Shown here one piece after another: positions 1 to 9,031 of a stretch of DNA of 64,000 nt (the stretch's first letter is position 1; each line of letters begins with the position of its first letter). Source of the DNA: Thecamonas trahens ATCC 50062 (taxonomy: Eukaryota; Apusozoa; Apusomonadida; Apusomonadidae); assembly GCF_000142905.1 (NCBI RefSeq), contig NW_013657641.1, forward strand, positions 200,903-264,902, read 5' to 3'. The position numbers and the translations under genes were made by a program. The notes under the pieces are model-generated. The model made no database searches. It was not told the DNA's origin and saw only the letters and a list, made by a program, of their open reading frames with translations.

Positions 1-525
1 GACGCATCCTTCGGCAATGGCAGCATCCAGATGATCTGCACGGGCCGGCCACAGGTTGGAGCACACAGGGCCAACGGCGCCGAGGACACCGCGGACAACC
101 GGCAGGGCGAGGTGCGGCCGGGCAAGTGTGAGCGCAAGCTCTGCCGTCGACGCTGCCGCCACCTCACGTGGAAGCAGGAGCTCTGACTCGGGATCGTTGG
201 CCAGGCGCAAGGCAGCGCTCGCCAGAGACTGGATGATGGACACAGCCCGCGCCGGATCAGCCCAGTCACGAGCGAGCCAAGCGTCGAGGACCGGGCGGGC
301 GGTGAGCGGCGAGGCGGCTACGGCGCGAAAGGCGGTGCAGACGGCGGAAAAGGCTGAGAGCTCGACCACGTCGAGCCACGACGCTATTTCTCCCAGCAGC
401 TCGGCAGGCAGGTCCTGCATGGCCACGCTGCGTGCGCTGGACATGGCAGAAGTGAGCTGCCTCGCTCGAGGCGGACGGAAGAGGAAATGGAAGGTTCTTT
501 CTTTGCGCCGTGGCTGGTCGGACAT
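1..525 (-). CDS. F-box protein, partial (C-terminus beyond window edge)
   Basis: An open frame on the minus strand runs off the left edge. It starts at the ATG at 525-523; in-frame ATGs at 444 and 420 are alternatives. The reading gives an F-box-like N-terminus (LPAELLGEIASWLDV followed by SAVCTAFRAVAAS), the usual Leu-Pro start and helical Leu/Val spacing of an SCF substrate-adaptor F-box. By family knowledge it would bind Skp1 and present a substrate for ubiquitination. The substrate domain is not in the window. It lies just downstream of a second F-box gene on the same strand, with only 37 nt between that gene's stop and this gene's first ATG. The codon bias (G/C third positions) matches its neighbours, and an unrelated longer frame on the plus strand is antisense noise. 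Confidence 0.6.
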   Translation of the reverse strand, partial: MSDQPRRKERTFHFLFRPPRARQLTSAMSSARSVAMQDLPAELLGEIASWLDVVELSAFSAVCTAFRAVAASPLTARPVLDAWLARDWADPARAVSIIQSLASAALRLANDPESELLLPREVAAASTAELALTLARPHLALPVVRGVLGAVGPVCSNLWPARADHLDAAIAEGCV

Positions 526-562
526 GATGAGCGCGGGACAACGGCGGCAGCCCAGGCTCCGA

Positions 563-1552
563 CTACAGGTACAGAAACTCGGGATAGTTGGTCCGCTCGT
601 CAAAGGCGTCCTCGAGCGGCCAATCAAAGTCGGCCCATGCCGATCGGGCGGCGAGCGGGAAGATGCGCTCGAGCTGCCAGGCGTTCATGGCCGACGGCGC
701 AAAGATGCGCGGGCCGAAGCACTTTGTCCGCTTGGGTGGCCAGCCGCCGAGAAAGCCATCAGGATGGGTGATGCCGGCACAGGCCGGTGCTTCGACAGCG
801 CGGAACGAGGCGCTGAACCTGCGGAGCTCGGGCGTGGCCTTGTGCTTGGCAATGGCGTTAAAGGCGGCGTCGTCAAAGCTGGCGCGGAGATCGAGGAGGT
901 CCAGGATCCAGCCGCCGAGCTCGGCCTTGTCGTCAGCGTCGAGGTCGAGATGGGCGGCGCCGGGAACAACAAAGCCCGCAAGCTCGGCTGTGGTCATGTG
1001 CTTGGCGCGGGTGGCGAGATCGCAGCCCATGTGGACGTACGGGACTGACTGGACGCCGCGGATGACGATGGCGGCCCGGAAGGCGCCCTGCGCAATCGGC
1101 GTCCGGCAGTAGAAGCATGACGACCGGCCGGTCGTCGCCCGAGCGTACGGGCACGGCCGGTCGTCCTCAAAGAACCGGCCGACCTTGAACCGCCACAGGA
1201 AGTACCGCCGCCACCCGCCCGCCACCCCGTCGACTTTGGTCCGGACCTCGGCCAGCGGCGTCGCCGGCAAGTGCTTGGCAAACAGCTTGCGCCAGAGAAA
1301 CTCATCGCCCACCGCCGCCGCCCAAGCCTTGCTCACCAACTGCGCTGCGAGCACATCGTCGACGTCGAGCTGGTAGAGGATGAGCAGGACGAGCTCGTGC
1401 GGGAGGGCGCGGACAAGATCAACTTTGGCCTCCTCCGCTCCGCTGCCCTTCTCGGTCTTTGCACCCTTGCCGCTCCCCCTCTGTGTCTTGCTCCGCCTGC
1501 CCCTCGTCGCCATCGCCGCCACTCGCTTGCTTCCCACGCCCGAGCCAGCCAT
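563..1552 (-). CDS. F-box domain protein
   Basis: Single-exon gene of 329 residues. After a basic, low-complexity N-terminus an F-box is visible at about residues 46-95 (VRALPHELVLLILYQLDV, then QLVSKAWAAAV and FLWRKLFAKHLP), the canonical Leu-Pro...Leu...Trp pattern that docks on Skp1 in SCF ubiquitin ligases. The rest has no WD40, LRR or Kelch repeats. A short CFYC and a later MGCD pair suggest a possible small metal site, which is weak. The start at 1552 is the first ATG of the frame and begins an open stretch right up to the F-box. It is divergent from the bHLH gene across about 680 bp and tandem with another F-box gene downstream. Confidence 0.75.
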   Translation of the reverse strand: MAGSGVGSKRVAAMATRGRRSKTQRGSGKGAKTEKGSGAEEAKVDLVRALPHELVLLILYQLDVDDVLAAQLVSKAWAAAVGDEFLWRKLFAKHLPATPLAEVRTKVDGVAGGWRRYFLWRFKVGRFFEDDRPCPYARATTGRSSCFYCRTPIAQGAFRAAIVIRGVQSVPYVHMGCDLATRAKHMTTAELAGFVVPGAAHLDLDADDKAELGGWILDLLDLRASFDDAAFNAIAKHKATPELRRFSASFRAVEAPACAGITHPDGFLGGWPPKRTKCFGPRIFAPSAMNAWQLERIFPLAARSAWADFDWPLEDAFDERTNYPEFLYL

Positions 1553-2228
1553 GGTTACGAGCAGTGGCTTGACGTTTTGTAGATTCTTTGGTTGACCTCC
1601 AGAAAATGGCCGCGGCGAAGTTGCTGCGGCGAACTTCGCCAGCGCGAATTTTCACCCACTCGAAAATAGCCGCGCGTGCAGAGCGGGACATTGCCCGCCA
1701 TCCTGGCAACGCCGACGCGGTAGTCTTCCACTCGGCTAGCTCGCCAACTTCTCTCGGCAATTTCACCCCCGTTCCTCCCTACACACGACGTTCTAGTTCT
1801 CGACTAGCTGTGCACGTAGTTTTGACCTTTGAAGGATCAAACGCACACTCGGACGAGACCCTCTTCGCAAGCCCCAGTTTGTGTTGAGTACCCCCAGGAC
1901 GTTCGAACCATCACACCGCCGATCGTAGCCGCACCCCTTTTTTTTGCCCTCCAACCGACGACCAGTAGCCCCTTCCTTGGGACTCTCTGATACTCGTACC
2001 CCCTGCGGAGACACAGCCTAACCTTGTGACCGTTGCACAAAGCGTTTGAGCCTTCTTCCGTCTTCCTCCGACGACTTTAGCAAGCACCAAGCCGTTGCTT
2101 CGACCACCCACATTGTTCGCCTGGTGTGTTTTTTGGCCCGAAGCGACCCTTTTTGCCCCTGTCGCGCCCACTCCCCCCTCCGCACACACACACCGCCGCC
2201 GCACACGTCGAGACTCTGCACGTAGACC
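1553..2228. other. Divergent intergenic region, F-box / bHLH
   Basis: No credible gene. It must hold the promoters of the two divergent genes. I see a T8 run near 1938 and two related motifs (AAAATGGCCGCG near 1603 and AAAATAGCCGCG near 1664), and no TATA box that I would defend. Confidence 0.5.
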
Positions 2229-3041
2229 ATGACGAGTGTTGTGACGCCGATGAACCCCGCCAGCGAGAGCAACTCGTACGGTACCAACAAGCGCAAGCGG
2301 CGCCGCCAGAACGAGACCAAGGCGCACCGTTCTCAGGAAAAGAAGCGCCGTCAGCTGATCAACGGTTCGATTGTCCGGCTCAAGGAGCTTGTTCCGTACT
2401 GCGAGGGCAAGCGGACGACGATCATCAACGTGCTCTCTGCAACGGAGAAGTACGTGGCTGAGCTCAAGGATCGTGAGCAGGCGCTCCAGGACGAGGTCTT
2501 CCGCCTCCGCGCTGCTCTGGGCATGGGCTCATCGCTCGGACCGCTCGCGCCGCTCGACACGTCTGCGATTGCACCGATGCCGACCAAGATGCCGACACCG
2601 TCTGCCATGTCGTCGTCGACGTCTGCGTCGTCGTCGGGCTCGCGGTCGCTCTCGTCGGAGCCGATGGCCGTTCCTTCGGCCGTCCCGCACTACACACCGG
2701 CGCCGGCGATGCTCAACGGGTCGCCACCACTCGCGCTGGCCACGCCGATGGACCCCTCGCCGTACGCGCACCTCGCCACGCCGCCGGTGCTCTCGTCGGC
2801 GTTCTTTGGCAACTACGACAAGCCGCTCTCGGGCTCGCCGTCGCCGACCCAGCCGTTTGCCGCCGCCCACGCCCTCTCGCCCGCAGACATCCAGGCCGCG
2901 CTGGCCAAGACCGCCCTCCCGCCGCTGGACAGCCTCGCCTTTGTCCCGCCCACTCCGCCGCCGTCGCATGACTCGGCTGAGGCCCAAGCCTTCGACTTTC
3001 TCCAGTCTCAGGACACAATTTTGTTTCCTCCGCTGATCTGA
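2229..3041 (+). CDS. bHLH transcription factor
   Basis: Single-exon gene of 270 residues. The bHLH domain lies at about residues 27-85. The basic region reads HRSQEKKRR, which places His, Glu and Arg at the 5/9/13 positions typical of class B factors that bind CACGTG E-boxes. Helix 1 (QLINGSIVRLKELVPYC), a short loop (EGKRTTI) and helix 2 (NVLSATEKYVAELKDREQAL) follow and continue as a short zipper. The remaining ~180 residues are Ser/Pro/Ala-rich and look like a disordered activation or regulatory region. A nuclear, dimeric DNA-binding role is established for the family; target genes are unknown. The closest relatives by eye are the USF/Cbf1/MITF type, but I cannot assign orthology. Confidence 0.85.
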   Translation: MTSVVTPMNPASESNSYGTNKRKRRRQNETKAHRSQEKKRRQLINGSIVRLKELVPYCEGKRTTIINVLSATEKYVAELKDREQALQDEVFRLRAALGMGSSLGPLAPLDTSAIAPMPTKMPTPSAMSSSTSASSSGSRSLSSEPMAVPSAVPHYTPAPAMLNGSPPLALATPMDPSPYAHLATPPVLSSAFFGNYDKPLSGSPSPTQPFAAAHALSPADIQAALAKTALPPLDSLAFVPPTPPPSHDSAEAQAFDFLQSQDTILFPPLI

Positions 3042-3700
3042 GACTGAGAGCGATGTCCCCCCCTCTTTACCTTGCTCCCCAGGCTGGAGCCCTCTTTATC
3101 TTCGACTCTCTTTTCTCTCAACTCGGACCCTCGGGATCTCGCCCGCCTCGCATTGCATCTTTATCTTTCCCTCTCTTTACCTTTGATGCGAAGCAGGCGA
3201 GCCCCGGGTGGACGTCACACTGTGAATCCGCCTCCTCGAACTGCCTACGCCTTGGCGTCGTCTGGATCGTCCTTGCCTTGCCCGCCGCTTCCTCGTCTCG
3301 AAAGAGACCAGGCAGCGACTGGCAGGGATACGTGGCGAACAGCGGTACTGGCTAGGCTCTCGAGCGTGTGCGCATCGCGGTGCTTCACGAGCAACCATGC
3401 ACCTCTGGTGTGCAGGCTCGCTGTGAAGCCGTCCGGTGTCTGAAAAACATGCACATCAAACCAGTTACAAGCCCAATGTCTTTTCCGCAAGCCCTGTGAT
3501 TCCCCACCAACACCAACACCCAGTCGAGCGTCGCTTCGACTTTGGCGCCCGTCGCCGAACATCGACGTCAACCGTCAACACCCGCTCCCCCTCCCAACCT
3601 CCCCCCTTTCCCAACACACACACACACACGCACACACACACCACTCGCCGCACACTGAGTGCGTCGAGCAGGCAAGACAGGCTTGTGGTTGACAAACAGC
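3042..3700. other. Intergenic region between bHLH and RS-rich genes
   Basis: No supported gene. It is C/T-rich and contains a CA microsatellite at 3613-3642 just upstream of the next gene. Small frames here lack any conserved motif. Confidence 0.5.
3613..3642. repeat. (CA)n microsatellite
   Basis: Uninterrupted CA dinucleotides apart from one CG step, lying about 60 bp upstream of the presumed start of the RS-rich gene. Confidence 0.9.
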
Positions 3701-4783
3701 ATGTCGTCATCATCATCATATGGCGGGCAGTCCGGAACAGCCTCGGACTCGCTCACCTCAACGTCGTCGAGCAACGGGCGCAGCGGGACATGCTCGGCGT
3801 CAGACTCGGCGACGGTCAGCACCAGTGCGTCGTCAACGGGTGAGTACTCGCGCGACGGCGAGGGCGAGGGTCTGTTCCTCAACTCAGGCGAGGACTCGCC
3901 TTACTTTGTCGGCAAGTTTGACCTCGAGACCCGCGCCAACACTACCGTCAACGCCGAGTCGCCTGCGCCGTGGTGGCTCGCATCGGACGACGACGCACTG
4001 GTGCTTGCCGCCGGCGATGGCAGACCGAACCGAAGCGGTAGCGCCCACCGGAGAAAGTCTCGCGCACACAAGGGCTCGCTCAAGGAGTCCAAGACCCGCA
4101 GGAGACGAAAGGGATCGCTGCCGCCGGAGCGGCCGAAAATGACCGCCCAGACGCTGCCTGTGGAAGAGCTGAACAAGACCTGGGTCGCCTCGCTCAAGAA
4201 GGAGAAGCGGACGCTCAAAAAGTCGCTCAAGGCCCATCTCAACAAGCGCAAGACCTCGTTCTCACCAAAGCCCGTCGACATCACCGCCGAGCTGGTCAAG
4301 CTCCGCAGGTCGGGGGCGGATCCGGTCGATCCAATGGATGTGGCGCGGACAACACCGGTCCCGCCACCGGCCATCCGGTCACCGGCGCCGCGCTCGCGCT
4401 CTCGCTCACGCTCGCGGACGCGGACGCGGCTGCACTTTTCGTCGTCATCATCGTCTGATGCGACGAGCACGTCGTCGTCAGCGGTCTCGGACTCGTCGTC
4501 CGAGCGACTGCCGCTCGTCGAGGCAACCAATCTCGACTCGTTGCCGCGGCGGTCACGCTCACGCTCACGCTCGCACTCGCGATCACGATCTCGGTCAGGC
4601 TCGCGCTCGCGGTCGGTCAAAGGCAAGAATGAGCGCCAGGCCGCGCGCGAGAAGAAGGCTGCTGCTGCCGCCGCCCGGCTCGAGCGCAAGCGGGCGCGCG
4701 CGCGGCGGCGGCGGGAGCGCAACGCGCCGAAAGACCGAGCGCGCGCAGTGGCACGGCGAGCAAGGCGGCTCGGGCATGTATGA
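3701..4783 (+). CDS. Arg/Ser-rich protein, function unknown
   Basis: Frame of 360 residues from the ATG at 3701, preferred over an alternative start 42 nt upstream because it begins a Ser-rich N-terminus. It has a Ser-rich start, an acidic/aromatic central part, a basic KKEKRTLKKSLKAHLNKRK segment, two RS/RSRS-type dipeptide blocks near residues 225-310 and a very basic Ala/Arg C-terminus. RS blocks are typical of nuclear-speckle and pre-mRNA-splicing proteins, but no RRM or other folded domain is present, so function is inferred only loosely. A GTGAGT at 3841 could be a splice donor, but the frame continues through it. It is convergent with PSF1, with 61 bp between stops. Confidence 0.55.
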   Translation: MSSSSSYGGQSGTASDSLTSTSSSNGRSGTCSASDSATVSTSASSTGEYSRDGEGEGLFLNSGEDSPYFVGKFDLETRANTTVNAESPAPWWLASDDDALVLAAGDGRPNRSGSAHRRKSRAHKGSLKESKTRRRRKGSLPPERPKMTAQTLPVEELNKTWVASLKKEKRTLKKSLKAHLNKRKTSFSPKPVDITAELVKLRRSGADPVDPMDVARTTPVPPPAIRSPAPRSRSRSRSRTRTRLHFSSSSSSDATSTSSSAVSDSSSERLPLVEATNLDSLPRRSRSRSRSHSRSRSRSGSRSRSVKGKNERQAAREKKAAAAAARLERKRARARRRRERNAPKDRARAVARRARRLGHV

Positions 4784-4844
4784 ACATACAACTAACAGCA
4801 AATGGTATGTGAAAGGCTCCGTTTACGCAGCCAGCGACGACGAG

Positions 4845-5423
4845 TCAGTGGACAATGTGCTCGACGACGCCCTGGCGGATGAGATGCTCGACGTCCGAGC
4901 GCCGGAGGTAGTGTGTAGAGTTGCGAGTCAAGGTGAGCTCGTCACCAGCCTCGGTAATGATGGTTCCGGCGTCCTGCACCACCCGGACCTCGATGAACAG
5001 ATCCTTGGGTGGGGTGAGGTCCTCGGTCAGGTTGAGGTCGACCTCGGTCATGTAGTCGCCGAGCAGGCGGTCGTAGGCCGAGAAGAAGCCGGTCTCGAGC
5101 GCCGACGTCGCCTCGCGAACGTCGGGCGGCAGGATGGCGCCCACTTCCCAGCGCAGGTTCTGCAAGTACTGCATGCGATGGTAGTGGTATGCGAGCATGA
5201 TCCGCTTGTTGCGCAGCAGCGCCGCGTGGTGAAAGATGACCGAGGCCGTCACCGACGCGTCGTTCCGTGCTGCCTCGGGACGCTCGCGTAAAATGGCCAA
5301 AACCTCGGCATGCAGGTGAATGACCTCGTCCACCGCCTTGCTCACGCTCTTAGCCCTGTACACCGGCAGCCGTGTTGCCGTCGACAGCTCCTTCAGCACC
5401 TCCAGCGCATCCGCCCCATACAT
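4845..5423 (-). CDS. GINS1: GINS complex subunit PSF1
   Basis: Protein of 192 residues, matching the usual ~196. PSF1 signatures run the full length: N-terminal MYGADALEVLKEL, the central HHAALLRNKR...LAYHYHRMQYLQNLRWEVGAILP block, LTPPKDLFIEVRVV, and the C-terminal B-domain ending LIRQGVVEHIVH. PSF1 is part of the GINS tetramer, which joins MCM2-7 and Cdc45 to form the CMG replicative helicase. The start is set at 5423 because the frame upstream encodes only a Trp/Leu run translated from a CAG-type repeat. The window also holds POLA2, another replication-initiation gene, 30 kb away; that proximity is probably chance. Confidence 0.93.
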   Translation of the reverse strand: MYGADALEVLKELSTATRLPVYRAKSVSKAVDEVIHLHAEVLAILRERPEAARNDASVTASVIFHHAALLRNKRIMLAYHYHRMQYLQNLRWEVGAILPPDVREATSALETGFFSAYDRLLGDYMTEVDLNLTEDLTPPKDLFIEVRVVQDAGTIITEAGDELTLTRNSTHYLRRSDVEHLIRQGVVEHIVH

Positions 5424-5550
5424 CGCCACTACCAACGGCCACAGCAGCCACAGCAGCCACAGCAGCCATATCCGAGTCCAAGTTGAGCCGAGAGCCATCA
5501 CCAATGCCGTTAACAATGCCCGTCACCATCGCCAATCCGCCCGTCACCGT

Positions 5551-5610
5551 CACCGCCCATCACCGCCCATCACCGCCCATCACCGCCCATCACCGCCCAT
5601 CACCGCCCAT
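5551..5610. repeat. 10-bp tandem repeat, six perfect copies
   Basis: Unit CACCGCCCAT repeated six times without change and flanked by partial copies (CACCGT). A minisatellite in the region upstream of PSF1. Confidence 0.95.
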
Positions 5611-5742
5611 CACCGTCATTTGCATGCCCACCAACATCCCATCCAAGCCATCCCATTGATCATGAGTATCCCCACTCCCGCCCACCTACCGCCTACCTTG
5701 CCCTCGTTGCCCTCTCTGTGGACGATTCTACCCCCCCTCCCC

Positions 5743-5814
5743 AGCACACACACACACACACACACACACAGCACACACAACCACACACAGCACACACAAC
5801 CACACACAGCACAC
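5743..5814. repeat. CA-rich microsatellite
   Basis: A pure CA stretch followed by imperfect repeats of CACACACAGCACACACAACC type. Confidence 0.9.
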
Positions 5815-5933
5815 GCCACGTACTCGTGAATACCCCCGGCTATTAACTGGTTTGTGTTTCCTGGCTGCTGCCTCGGCCTCTGCCCCGCCTGACTGCTGCT
5901 GTTGCGTCGAGTGCCGTACCCTCCCCGCCTTGC

Positions 5934-6012
5934 CCCCCCCCTTCCCCCCTTCCTTCCTCTCCAACACCCAGAGGGAGAAGGGGGAAGGGGGGGGGGGGGG
6001 GAAGGGGAGGGG
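5934..6012. repeat. Oligo-C then oligo-G tract (potential foldback)
   Basis: C9 and C6 runs on the plus strand are followed about 30-60 bp later by GGGGGAAGGGGGG-type runs. The halves are nearly complementary, so a hairpin or a quadruplex/i-motif is possible. Confidence 0.7.
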
Positions 6013-6469
6013 CTGTGATTCGCTCTGATCTGAGCTGATGACAGGCTTCTGATGCATGGCCTACAGCAGCCGCGAGCCAGATCAAGGCATCTTATTACAT
6101 ATGGGTGACTTGCCTGTCGCCTGTCCTGGTGGCCATGCTCGAGTCGGCGCACTGCTTGCACGCATCACCACACCGATGACCACCCCCAAGACCATTACTA
6201 TCCCCCTGCCCTGCACACCCACATACTCCCCATAGGCAAGGCAAGCCCATCAGCCCACCATACCTTCCATCAAACCATCCGCAGGCAGAGAGATCATGAG
6301 GTTGGGTGCACTCGGGTTGGCGGGAATGTTCGCGCGGAATGAGCGGAGGCAGCCAGCAGGGCCAAGGGAAGGGGGGGGGAGGGGAGGGAGGGAGGGGGGG
6401 ATAGACGGCACCACTCGTCTCACGGGAAGAGATAGCACAGGTGGCAGAGAGAGGGAGGAGCACGCAAGT

Positions 6470-7138
6470 ATGGGGCTGTTGTCGATTATCAAGCAGGTGA
6501 AGATGCAGGAGAAGGAGATGCGCATCCTCATCCTTGGCCTCGACAACGCAGGCAAGACGACGGTGGTGAAGAAGATCAAGGGAGAGGCCATCGATACCAT
6601 CGAACCAACGCTCGGCTTCAACATCGAAACTCTAACTCATGATGGCTTTACTCTCAATGTGTGGGATGTCGGCGGACAGAAGACCATCCGCTCGTACTGG
6701 CGCAACTACTTTGAGGCCACAGATGGCCTCATCTGGGTCGTCGACTCGGCAGATGCGCTCAGACTTGACACAACGCGTGCAGAGCTTGCTGCTCTGCTTG
6801 CAGAAGAGCGTCTCTTTGGCGCTTCGCTCCTTGTCCTCGCCAACAAGCAGGACATTGCCGGCGCCGCAGACGCGGACGCCATCGCCGCCGCGCTCGGCCT
6901 CGTCCACTCGACTGCCCAGCCTGATGCAGACGCTCTTGCCGCTGCCGATGCAGAGTCTGATGCTGAACCCGCCGCAGCCTCGAGCTCGTCGCCCGCTCCT
7001 TCCACCGGCCCGACTCAAGTCGCCGCCAAGCGCCACTGGCACATCCAGCCGTGTTCGGCCCACACCGGCGATGGCCTCCTCGAAGGCATCGACTGGATCG
7101 TCAAGGACATCGCCTCGCGCATCTACATGTTTGACTGA
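6470..7138 (+). CDS. ARL2: ARL2-type small GTPase with C-terminal-region insertion
   Basis: Protein of 222 residues from [11 protein letters not shown]. The frame upstream is G-rich noise, so the start at 6470 is favoured. Motifs in order: P-loop GLDNAGKT (23-30), [10 protein letters not shown] switch I, WDVGGQ switch II (65-70), [25 protein letters not shown] (125-128) and CSAHTG (195-200). These match ARL2, the GTPase that acts with cofactors C, D and E in tubulin folding and as a release factor for prenylated cargo. ARL2 is normally ~184 residues; here about 40 extra Ala/Ser/Asp-rich residues sit at about 146-187, between the strand after NKQD and the SAK-type loop. The insertion has no GT-AG boundaries that would make it an intron. 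Confidence 0.9.
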   Translation: MGLLSIIKQVKMQEKEMRILILGLDNAGKTTVVKKIKGEAIDTIEPTLGFNIETLTHDGFTLNVWDVGGQKTIRSYWRNYFEATDGLIWVVDSADALRLDTTRAELAALLAEERLFGASLLVLANKQDIAGAADADAIAAALGLVHSTAQPDADALAAADAESDAEPAAASSSSPAPSTGPTQVAAKRHWHIQPCSAHTGDGLLEGIDWIVKDIASRIYMFD

Positions 7139-7337
7139 TGCGACAACCTTGGCTCCCAACAAAAGCAACAAACACTGCCGCCGCTATGCCCATCATGGCC
7201 GCCCTTTAATCCCCACACCCCCGACCCCCCGAACCCCCGACAGACGCGGCGGCCAATGCAGTCGATCCAGCCGACACGAGCCACTTGTCGACAGCGAAGA
7301 GGGTACCAAGCGGGTTGGCGGCGGGGAGGAGAAGCTT

Positions 7338-8987
7338 ATGTCCGAGGGAGAGTCAGGACGGAACAAGGGACGGAGCATGCCTGGTGTGGAGCCCATGGTG
7401 CGGGCGGAGCCGTCGCGTTGGCTCGAGCCGCACGGGTGGGTCTGGCTCTCGGGCGAGAATGAGTACGTCCGGGTGGCCGACACATGGCTGGCGGTGCCTG
7501 GCGGCGGCATGGCGGTCCTCGCCCACAAGTTCCGCCCGGTGGAGACGCTCAACTCGGGCAAGATGCGGAACCACATGTTCCGATGCCCATGCTGCCCGGT
7601 CACGGCTCCGCGCAATATGGGCCGCCACATCAAGACCCATCACATTAGAAACAACCGCCTGGTCATCACCGATCACGAGCATCATCTCCTCGATCCCACA
7701 CCCACCACCGCCGGCAAGTCCAAGACCTCCTCGCACGACATCCTGCTGTGTGTCGAACAGGCTCGTGCACTCGCCGGCTTGCCCACCGCGGCTCCGTTGC
7801 CGCAGCGCCCGTCGCTTCATCTCGACACGTTTCCGTTTGACCTCGCCTTTGACGACGAGCCCGTGCCTGTCCGCGCCAGCCATACTCCGGCCTCGCTCTC
7901 GGTCACGCCCATTCCCTCCATGGAGCTCTCGCTGGCCCGTGGCTCGGCGTCATCGAGTGCTCCACCGTCTGGCCTCTCGGCCTCGGCCTCGACGTCGACG
8001 GCCTCGCACGCCGCACCGCCGCACTCGTCGCTCCTCCTCGACTTTCACGATCTGGATCCGCTCTTCAAGTTTGGCGATCACTCGGCGCTGCCGCGCGGTC
8101 TCGCATCCATGGGCTATCCGACCGAGGCGCCGCCGGTGGACTGGACCTTCTCGGCCGAGCTGGATCCGCTGCCGCTGGCCATGGCCACTGTCCCGTCGTC
8201 GCCGGGCGAGCCGACCTTTGACGCGCCCGAGACAAGCCGGTTTGTCGACGCCTCGCGCCCGGGTGAGCTTGCATCCGCTCTCGACCGCATCGCGTCGGGC
8301 GCCGGACATGCACAGAGCCCAGTCCGGGTGCGACTGACAGCGTCGCAGCCGACTGTCCGCGCGCGTGTGGTTGTTGCCGTCGCACGCGCTGTTGCCGCAT
8401 CGGGTGCCACGCTGGAGGCTATCTCGTCGCAGCTGGCGGGCGACTCGCGGCGGATGTATGTGTGCGTCGACATCGGCCCGCCACTTGCCCGCCCTGCCGC
8501 GCTTGCCGCCGCGCTCACCAGCATTGCGGCCGGCAATCTGGAGGCAGACATTGTGCCGCAAGAGCCGCCGCTACCACCGCCGGCCATCCTCGTACTACAG
8601 CGGTACGTGCTGGCCAAGACCTGCAGCGACGGCGCGCTTGCGCACTTTGAGGCTCTGCATGCCCGGTGTGCCGCGCTCCTCGGTTGCGTCTCGGCCAAGC
8701 TGTGGCTCGAGCCGGCGCCCGGTCCGCACGCGAACGACGATACGCCGGCCAGCTACGTGCTGCTCTCTAGCTGGCGCTCGCGGAGCGCGTGGCAGCGATG
8801 GCTCGCCCAGCACAATGCCTCGCTCCTCCCTACCATTGCGCAAAGCCTTGCCGGCCCGGTCGAGACCCGCATTCTCAACTCGGGCAAACGCAAGCGCAGC
8901 GCCGACAGTCTCTCGCCTGCCGGCGGCCTCCTTGACGACGGCTTGCTGCCACCCGGCAAGCGGCGATCGCTGCTCCCACATCTGTAG
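7338..8987 (+). CDS. C2H2 zinc-finger protein with ACT-like and ABM-like C-terminal domains
   Basis: Protein of 549 residues from the ATG at 7338. The frame is open further upstream but overlaps ARL2, so that part is rejected. Residues 83-101 form one C2H2-like finger (FRCPCC, then GRHIKTHH; spacing C-x2-C-x10-H-x3-H). A long Ser/Ala-rich linker follows. Residues ~325-415 have the alternating strand/helix pattern of an ACT-like fold (RARVVVAVARAVAASGATL...MYVCVDIG). Residues ~418-515 look like a dimeric alpha/beta-barrel monooxygenase (ABM) domain (ILVLQRYVLA..., LGCVSAKLWLE, YVLLSSWRSRSAWQRWL). The C-terminal calls are by eye only. A nuclear, ligand-sensing regulator is one inference. Convergent with the next gene (44 bp between stops). 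Confidence 0.7.
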   Translation: MSEGESGRNKGRSMPGVEPMVRAEPSRWLEPHGWVWLSGENEYVRVADTWLAVPGGGMAVLAHKFRPVETLNSGKMRNHMFRCPCCPVTAPRNMGRHIKTHHIRNNRLVITDHEHHLLDPTPTTAGKSKTSSHDILLCVEQARALAGLPTAAPLPQRPSLHLDTFPFDLAFDDEPVPVRASHTPASLSVTPIPSMELSLARGSASSSAPPSGLSASASTSTASHAAPPHSSLLLDFHDLDPLFKFGDHSALPRGLASMGYPTEAPPVDWTFSAELDPLPLAMATVPSSPGEPTFDAPETSRFVDASRPGELASALDRIASGAGHAQSPVRVRLTASQPTVRARVVVAVARAVAASGATLEAISSQLAGDSRRMYVCVDIGPPLARPAALAAALTSIAAGNLEADIVPQEPPLPPPAILVLQRYVLAKTCSDGALAHFEALHARCAALLGCVSAKLWLEPAPGPHANDDTPASYVLLSSWRSRSAWQRWLAQHNASLLPTIAQSLAGPVETRILNSGKRKRSADSLSPAGGLLDDGLLPPGKRRSLLPHL

Positions 8988-9031
8988 CTGGTAATTGATT
9001 CACAAGCACAAACTCTATACACACTTTCAGC

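Larger units (their letters stand above)
5424..6469. other. Long repeat-rich intergenic region, PSF1 / ARL2
   Basis: About 1 kb with no supportable gene. It holds the divergent promoters and a series of simple repeats: CAG-like units (5445-5470), a 10-bp minisatellite (5551-5610), CA repeats (5743-5814), and oligo-C/oligo-G tracts at 5934-6012 and 6367-6405. Confidence 0.5.

Noticed and set aside
56-1048. 330-codon plus-strand frame
   Set aside because: Antisense to two F-box genes on the minus strand, no domain, composition follows the GC-skewed opposite strand.
5424-5516. 31-residue hydrophobic extension of PSF1
   Set aside because: Trp/Leu run comes from a CAG-like repeat; PSF1 starts at the conserved MYGADALEVL.
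6905-7030. Retained intron in ARL2
   Set aside because: No GTAYG/GTARG donor or matching acceptor at the edges; the frame is kept and composition is coding-like.
6639-7337. Upstream extension of the zinc-finger frame through ARL2
   Set aside because: Lies inside the ARL2 coding sequence in another register and encodes only Ser/Arg-rich low complexity. The ATG at 7338 starts the plausible protein.
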